A stretch of 10,187 bases of DNA, taken from positions 1 through 10,187 of the forward strand of contig JAUWMO010000103.1 in assembly GCA_030613125.1 (NCBI GenBank). The letters are read 5' to 3'. A model generated the notes under the pieces. The model was not told the DNA's origin. It saw only the letters and a list, made by a program, of their open reading frames with translations, and made no database searches. Made by a program: the position numbers and the translations under genes. Source of the stretch: Bacteroidota bacterium. Its GTDB lineage: Bacteria; Bacteroidota; Bacteroidia; Bacteroidales; VadinHA17. Shown in pieces: positions 5,587 through 10,187 of this stretch (its first letter is position 1; the number at the start of each line of letters is the position of its first letter).

Positions 5587-7518
5587 TTATTCTTTTATAA
5601 ATTTCATCATGTAACTTGTATCGTCTTCAAGTACCTGGATTAAATAAACTCCTGCTGCTATTGTGGTAATATCTACCTGCACAACAGTACGGTTGTCTGA
5701 GATTTCACTAATTAATTGTCCTGAAACATCCAGGATTCTAATGGTCCGCTCAGCAATTTTACCATAAAAATCCAAAATAATAAAATCGGTTACCGGATTG
5801 GGGTAGAGGTTAAACCCGGCATCGTCTGGTAATTCAGATTTGAAGCTTAAAGAATTCAGTTTAAAAAGTGACCATAAATGAGGGTCGGGTATAACCCCTG
5901 TGACGGTTTTATCCATTGGTATTTCAAATACTTCCAGTGATTCATCCTGAAAAAATCTGACAAGCGTATCCTTATCAGTTCGGATTACGTTTAGCTCCAG
6001 CGGCATTTCAAACAACGAGGGGGTTGAAGATGAAGTTGTTTGAATTGATCTGATCCACAAAGTATCGCTTTTTTGTCCCCAGGTAATATCGTACAAGGGA
6101 TATCCTTGTCCAAAATACCACTGATCAAAAAAATCCTGAAAGTCTTTTCCGGCCACATCTTCCAATACAGCTTTAAAATCGAGGCCGGTAGCTGTACTAT
6201 CTGCATACCGGGATTGAAATTCCTGTAAAACCTGAAAAAACAGAGGGTCATCATCTAATTCAAACCGGATCATATGAATAATGGCACCCCCTTTTTTATA
6301 CGATAATCTGTAATCGAATATCCTGCTAACATCACCCGCATCTTCAAAAGGGATATAAACTGACCCGGACGGTCTTTCCAGAGCATAAGAGTGAGCATCC
6401 TCCATCCATGCATCAGCGTCATCCTGCGAGGTCAGGTATTGATAGGCCAGATATTCAGCGTAGGAGGCAAACCCTTCATTGATCCAGATATCCTGCCACG
6501 TTGCACATGTGACATTATCTCCAAACCATTGATGTGCCAGTTCGTGACCCACAATACCAAACCTGAAATCTCTCATCGAAGACATGGTCTGATGTTCCAT
6601 ATAAGGGCCACCGGGAACAATACAATGCCCGTACTTTTCATTATAAAAAGGGTATAATGAAAACAGATCAGAATACAGAGTTATAAGGTCGCGTGTATTG
6701 TCAATCAGATCTTTATTCTGATTAAAATATTCCGGATTATTATAAATAAAATTCTGTATTAAAAGTGAATCGGTCCTGCCGGTCGGATGCGCATAAATGT
6801 TATATTCCTGATAATCTGCAACTGCGATTGAAATCAAATAATAAGCAATCGGGTAATTCGATTTCCACAGGTATCTGACTTTATTTCCCTGAACAGGTAC
6901 CACTTCTTTTAATAATCCATTCGATCCTGCTAAAAGATCTTCATCAGTGGTAATGGCAACCTGAACCGAATCAGCCTTGTCAAGTAAATCCTGTTTACAT
7001 GGAAACCAGTATTTTGAATAAAAAGGCTCTGAAAGTGTCCATGTAACTTTTTTACCCCAAATCTGATCCTGACCATTATTTAATCCATTATCACTAACCA
7101 GGCCATGGTAAAAGATTTTTACATTTATCAGAGACCCTGAATCGGGTACATTTACAAGTGACACAGAAACAAGATCACTCAGATGAGTAAAGGAGGTGAT
7201 TTGTGAATTCACTTTCACAGAATCAACAATTAAATTACTGATTAGTTCAGCCACAAAAAGGTTTAAATCAGTAGTTGTTACTTCTGCCACAATTGTACCA
7301 CTCCCCTTTATATTTGTTGATAAATTATTTACCTCAATATCAAGCATATAACTTTTTACATCATATTTCTCCATATCCTGGGAAGCAAGGCTCTCCTGTG
7401 CAGATATAGCAGAAGCAGGCATTCTGGTTATAAACTCTTTCGATTCAAAATGCTTCTGGGGAAAACCTTTCAACGAAAGTATTATTGCCAGTATAGCTAT
7501 TAGTGTTACAGATTTCAT
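5587..7518 (-). CDS. Secreted M1-family metallopeptidase with T9SS type A sorting domain
   Basis: 643 residues. The N-terminus is a signal peptide (Lys2, hydrophobic core about 4-16), so the protein leaves by Sec and then crosses the outer membrane by the type IX system. Residues about 45-235 form the M1 N-terminal beta-domain. The catalytic domain carries the exopeptidase motif GPYMEH (304-309), the zinc motif HELAH (325-329) with Glu348 as third ligand (HEXXH-X18-E), and the likely transition-state Tyr407 in SYKKG. The last 74 residues (570-643) are a T9SS type A domain: NLYPNPVTDF, IRILDVSGQ, AAGVYLIQV and a basic, hydrophobic end MMKFIKE. M1 enzymes are zinc aminopeptidases, so it probably trims peptides outside the cell or at its surface for nutrition. 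All key residues are present. It diverges from the permease gene and converges on phzF with a one-base gap. Confidence 0.95.
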   Translation of the reverse strand: MKSVTLIAILAIILSLKGFPQKHFESKEFITRMPASAISAQESLASQDMEKYDVKSYMLDIEVNNLSTNIKGSGTIVAEVTTTDLNLFVAELISNLIVDSVKVNSQITSFTHLSDLVSVSLVNVPDSGSLINVKIFYHGLVSDNGLNNGQDQIWGKKVTWTLSEPFYSKYWFPCKQDLLDKADSVQVAITTDEDLLAGSNGLLKEVVPVQGNKVRYLWKSNYPIAYYLISIAVADYQEYNIYAHPTGRTDSLLIQNFIYNNPEYFNQNKDLIDNTRDLITLYSDLFSLYPFYNEKYGHCIVPGGPYMEHQTMSSMRDFRFGIVGHELAHQWFGDNVTCATWQDIWINEGFASYAEYLAYQYLTSQDDADAWMEDAHSYALERPSGSVYIPFEDAGDVSRIFDYRLSYKKGGAIIHMIRFELDDDPLFFQVLQEFQSRYADSTATGLDFKAVLEDVAGKDFQDFFDQWYFGQGYPLYDITWGQKSDTLWIRSIQTTSSSTPSLFEMPLELNVIRTDKDTLVRFFQDESLEVFEIPMDKTVTGVIPDPHLWSLFKLNSLSFKSELPDDAGFNLYPNPVTDFIILDFYGKIAERTIRILDVSGQLISEISDNRTVVQVDITTIAAGVYLIQVLEDDTSYMMKFIKE

Positions 7519-7613
7519 TTTTATCTAAAAGTAAATAATTTTTTATTTTTTTGAGTAACGAAAGATGTATTGGTTCGTCATATTATTATAATAATCTTGT
7601 ACCTTTCGAATCC
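7519..7613. promoter_or_regulatory. 95-bp divergent upstream region of the peptidase and permease genes
   Basis: The region between the two divergent start codons is very AT-rich and must hold promoters for both genes unless they lie inside coding sequence. A perfect 14-bp palindrome ATTATTATAATAAT (7582-7595) sits 18 bases before the permease ATG. On the minus strand, TACTTTTA just before the peptidase start is one base off the TAnnTTTG -7 element, but I see no good -33 partner. Composition alone makes such AT matches likely, so specific sites are not called. Confidence 0.4.
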
Positions 7614-10028
7614 ATGTTCAGGAACAATCTTATAATTGCCTTACGAACCCTTGCAAAACAAAAAGGCTTTACATTTATAAACATAATAGGCCTGGCGATT
7701 GGGCTTACAGCGTGTATTCTCATTTTGTTATGGGTTCAGGATGAACTCTCCTATGACAGGTATCACCAAAATGCGAATCGTTTGTATATTGTAGGATTGG
7801 ATGCTAAACTGGGTAATCAGGAGTTTAATGCCCCATCAACTCCTACACCGCTGGCATTTACCATGGTGGAAGAATTTGACCAGGTGGAACAGGCTACTCG
7901 TCTGTTACAGTCACGGCAAACCATTGTCAAATATAAAGACAGGATATTCAGTGAAAATAAGTTCTACTATGCTGATTCCACTTTCCTGGAGATGTTTACA
8001 TTTCCATTAATACATGGAAACCCAAATACAGTTTTAGACAGACCTAACACAGTAGTTATCACAGAAAAAATTGCCACAAAGTATTTTGGGCGGGAAGATC
8101 CATTGGGGAAGACATTGAAAATCAATAATCAAACTGATCTTGAAATAACCGGTATTTGTAAGGAAGTTCCCCATAACTCACATATCAGATTTGAATTTCT
8201 GGCATCATATTCTCCATTGCAGAACGACCCGCATACAGCCTGGGGGTCGAATAATATTATTACTTATGTTCTTCTGAAAGAATCATATCAGCCAGAGGAT
8301 CTAAATGAAAATTTCAGGTTATTGCTGGACACATACTTTGGCCCTCTCATTGAAATGGTAATGAATATTTCTTTGGATGAATTCTATAAAGGAGGCAACC
8401 GTTATTATTACTTCCTGGAATCCATCAAAGATATTCACTTACAAACCCGGATGTCGGAAGGTTTTGAAGGGAACAGCAAAATGATCTATGTATATGTACT
8501 GTCAATAATTGCATTTTTCATACTGGTTATTGCATGTTTTAATTTTATTAATCTATCAACTGCACGATCATCTTTAAGGGCGAAGGAAGTTGGAATCAGA
8601 AAAGTACTGGGATCAAACCGGAAATTGCTTATCTACCAATTTCTCGGTGAGTCTATGCTGCTTAGTTTTATTGCCATGCTAATTGCTGCTCTTTTCGTTG
8701 AGCTTTTATTGCCACAGTTCAACCAATTGTCGCAAAAAGAGCTTACATTCCAGATTTTCCGTAATCCATTAATCCTGCCCTCCATATTTGGACTAACTTT
8801 GTTTTCCGGACTGGTTGCCGGCAGTTATGCAGCATTTATCCAGTCATCCTACAATGTAATGGAAGTCCTCAAAGGCATTTTTTCCACAGGAATGAAATCA
8901 GGGTCACTCAGAAATGCACTGGTTGTTTTTCAGTTCAGTGTATCAGTTTTTCTCATCATTTGCACCTTCACCGTATTCTCGCAAATCAGGTATATTCATA
9001 ATAAGGATTTGGGTTTCAAGGCTGATCAGGTTCTCATTGTAAACAAAATCGATCTTCTTAACAGTCAGCAAGATGTATTTAAACAAAGGATCCAAAATAT
9101 TCCGGGTATAACTTCAGTTTCCATATCACGAAATATTCCAGGACGTGGTTTCAGTGGCAACGGCATCCTTATAGAAGGAGGAATAATTAGTGAAGTACAT
9201 ATTCTTGGCCGCTTCCTGGCTGATTACGATATTCTGGAAACGTTTGAATTAACTCTGCTTGAAGGCAGGTATTTTTCCCCGGATCGTCCAGGCGACTCAA
9301 TAGCTCTCGTGATAAATGAATCTGCCGTCCAGTCTCTTACCCTGAATGATCCTTTAAATCAACGGTTGCTGGAACCTGCCGATTCAAATTTTACAAGACC
9401 TATCATCGGAATAGTAAAAGACTTTCACTTTTCTTCATTGCACGATAATATTCGTCCTCTTGCAATGGAAATAATCCCCTCCCAATCAGTGGGAAGATAT
9501 TTAGTCATTAACGCATCAGGCACGCAACAACAGCAAATCATACATTCTGTACGTAAAGTTTGGGAAGATATGGTAATTGATCAGCCATTTGATTATTTCT
9601 TTATGGATGATGATTTTTATAGGGTTTATAAACAAGAGCAGAGACTGGGGACCTTATATACACTATTCTCTGTTTTGGCTGTTTTTATTGCCTGTTTGGG
9701 ACTGTTTGGACTTACCTCATTCATAACAGAACAAAAAACCAAAGATATTGGGATCCGTAAGGCGATGGGGGCCGATGTGACAGGTATTGTTTTTCTGTTG
9801 TCAAAAGAATTTAACAAATGGGTATTGCTTGCAAACCTGTTTGCATGGCCGGCAGCATACTTTCTTATGAAAAACTGGCTTCAGAACTTTGCTTTTAAGG
9901 TTAATCTGAGTTTGGTATACTTCCTGGCAGCCGCCTTAATAACCCTTGTTATTGCTTTATTGACAGTAAGCTATCAATCTCTCAAAGCTGCATTAAAAAA
10001 TCCTGCTGACAGCCTGAGGTATGAATAA
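7614..10028 (+). CDS. ABC transporter permease, FtsX/MacB type with duplicated permease domain
   Basis: 804 residues. Order of parts: first transmembrane helix (about 20-41), periplasmic MacB-type core domain (about 45-285), three FtsX helices (about 290-315, 337-367, 384-408), a second core domain begun by a helix (about 430-458) and continuing to about 675, then three FtsX helices (about 679-704, 730-750, 765-790). Each FtsX unit carries the family motif after its first helix: EVGIRKVLG from Glu325 and DIGIRKAMG from Asp711. Such proteins pair with a MacB/LolD-like ATPase and couple cytoplasmic ATP hydrolysis to periplasmic movement, often in export of peptides, drugs or lipoproteins; no ATPase gene is in the window and the substrate is unknown. 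I chose ATG 7614 because MFRNNLIIALRTL is the typical start; the extension to TTG 7551 adds 21 residues with no family character. The end DSLRYE is typical. Confidence 0.92.
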   Translation: MFRNNLIIALRTLAKQKGFTFINIIGLAIGLTACILILLWVQDELSYDRYHQNANRLYIVGLDAKLGNQEFNAPSTPTPLAFTMVEEFDQVEQATRLLQSRQTIVKYKDRIFSENKFYYADSTFLEMFTFPLIHGNPNTVLDRPNTVVITEKIATKYFGREDPLGKTLKINNQTDLEITGICKEVPHNSHIRFEFLASYSPLQNDPHTAWGSNNIITYVLLKESYQPEDLNENFRLLLDTYFGPLIEMVMNISLDEFYKGGNRYYYFLESIKDIHLQTRMSEGFEGNSKMIYVYVLSIIAFFILVIACFNFINLSTARSSLRAKEVGIRKVLGSNRKLLIYQFLGESMLLSFIAMLIAALFVELLLPQFNQLSQKELTFQIFRNPLILPSIFGLTLFSGLVAGSYAAFIQSSYNVMEVLKGIFSTGMKSGSLRNALVVFQFSVSVFLIICTFTVFSQIRYIHNKDLGFKADQVLIVNKIDLLNSQQDVFKQRIQNIPGITSVSISRNIPGRGFSGNGILIEGGIISEVHILGRFLADYDILETFELTLLEGRYFSPDRPGDSIALVINESAVQSLTLNDPLNQRLLEPADSNFTRPIIGIVKDFHFSSLHDNIRPLAMEIIPSQSVGRYLVINASGTQQQQIIHSVRKVWEDMVIDQPFDYFFMDDDFYRVYKQEQRLGTLYTLFSVLAVFIACLGLFGLTSFITEQKTKDIGIRKAMGADVTGIVFLLSKEFNKWVLLANLFAWPAAYFLMKNWLQNFAFKVNLSLVYFLAAALITLVIALLTVSYQSLKAALKNPADSLRYE

Positions 10029-10187
10029 GGGTGCCGGGACTAGTGACAAGTCAAAGGTCAAAAGTCAAAAGTGATATTGTGCTAATTATAAGGTGTATAT
10101 AAAATATTTACCAGTCGTTTCATGCTTGACATGACACTAGCTGTTACTTACCTTTTTAAAGTATAAAAACTGAAAGACAACCTCTTA
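10029..10187. other. non-coding tail of the window
   Basis: There is no ORF of interest and no clear terminator for the permease gene. Apart from the heptamer repeat at 10050-10070 the sequence is AT-rich. A TTGACA at 10126-10131 has no convincing partner, and Bacteroidota promoters do not use that consensus. Confidence 0.5.
10050..10070. repeat. GTCAAAA heptamer tandem repeat
   Basis: There are three head-to-tail units, GTCAAAG, GTCAAAA and GTCAAAA, beginning 22 bases after the permease stop codon. This is a different repeat family from those at 1044 and 4039. From memory, similar runs are common between genes in environmental Bacteroidota; not verified here. Confidence 0.7.

Noticed and set aside
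7551..7613. TTG start extending the permease by 21 residues
   Set aside because: The added residues have no family character, whereas ATG 7614 gives the typical permease N-terminus.
10126..10131. Sigma-70 -35 box TTGACA
   Set aside because: There is no matching -10 at the right spacing, and the phylum's promoters use TTTG/TAnnTTTG.

Overview
The window is AT-rich chromosomal DNA from a member of the Bacteroidota. The clearest taxonomic marker is the C-terminal type IX secretion (T9SS) sorting domain on the M1 metallopeptidase. Supporting signs are a FtsX/MacB-type permease starting MFRNNLIIALRTL and ending DSLRYE, a lipoprotein exo-glucosaminidase-like GH2 protein, the lack of Shine-Dalgarno sequences, and repeat-rich intergenic DNA. 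I cannot place it below phylum; a free-living, polymer-degrading lineage is a guess.

Layout. 3-512 (+) is the 3' part of a Yip1-family membrane protein whose start lies outside the window. 513-1278 is a 766-bp non-coding stretch full of inverted repeats, with a CCTTAG hexamer array. 1279-3948 (+) encodes a large lipoprotein of the GH2 exo-beta-D-glucosaminidase (CsxA) type, followed by a convincing intrinsic terminator at 3992-4014. 4039-4190 is a dense block of tiny palindromes. 4210-4770 (+) is a MntP-type manganese exporter and 4794-5585 (+) a PhzF-family isomerase, probably co-transcribed. 5587-7518 (-) is the secreted M1 peptidase, converging on phzF with one base between the stop codons. 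7614-10028 (+) is an ABC-type permease, divergent from the peptidase. 10029-10187 is non-coding and carries a GTCAAAA heptamer repeat.

The genes do not form one obvious pathway. The GH2 lipoprotein and the T9SS-exported peptidase would both work outside the cytoplasm. MntP and the permease are inner-membrane transport functions. Two start codons were moved from the longest possible ORF: mntP from GTG 4186 to ATG 4210, and the permease from TTG 7551 to ATG 7614.

I see no defence island, CRISPR array, RNA gene or intact insertion sequence, and no clearly new multi-gene system. The observations most worth following are: (1) the GH2 protein appears to have Ser538 where its family carries the catalytic nucleophile Glu; (2) the short palindromes with three-base loops upstream of mntP, part of which recurs upstream of the GH2 gene; (3) a 276-bp stretch at 931-1206 bounded by a 10-bp perfect inverted repeat and enclosing the hexamer array, possibly a MITE-like element; (4) homopolymer runs inside coding sequence (two G7 tracts, one A11 tract) that could slip.
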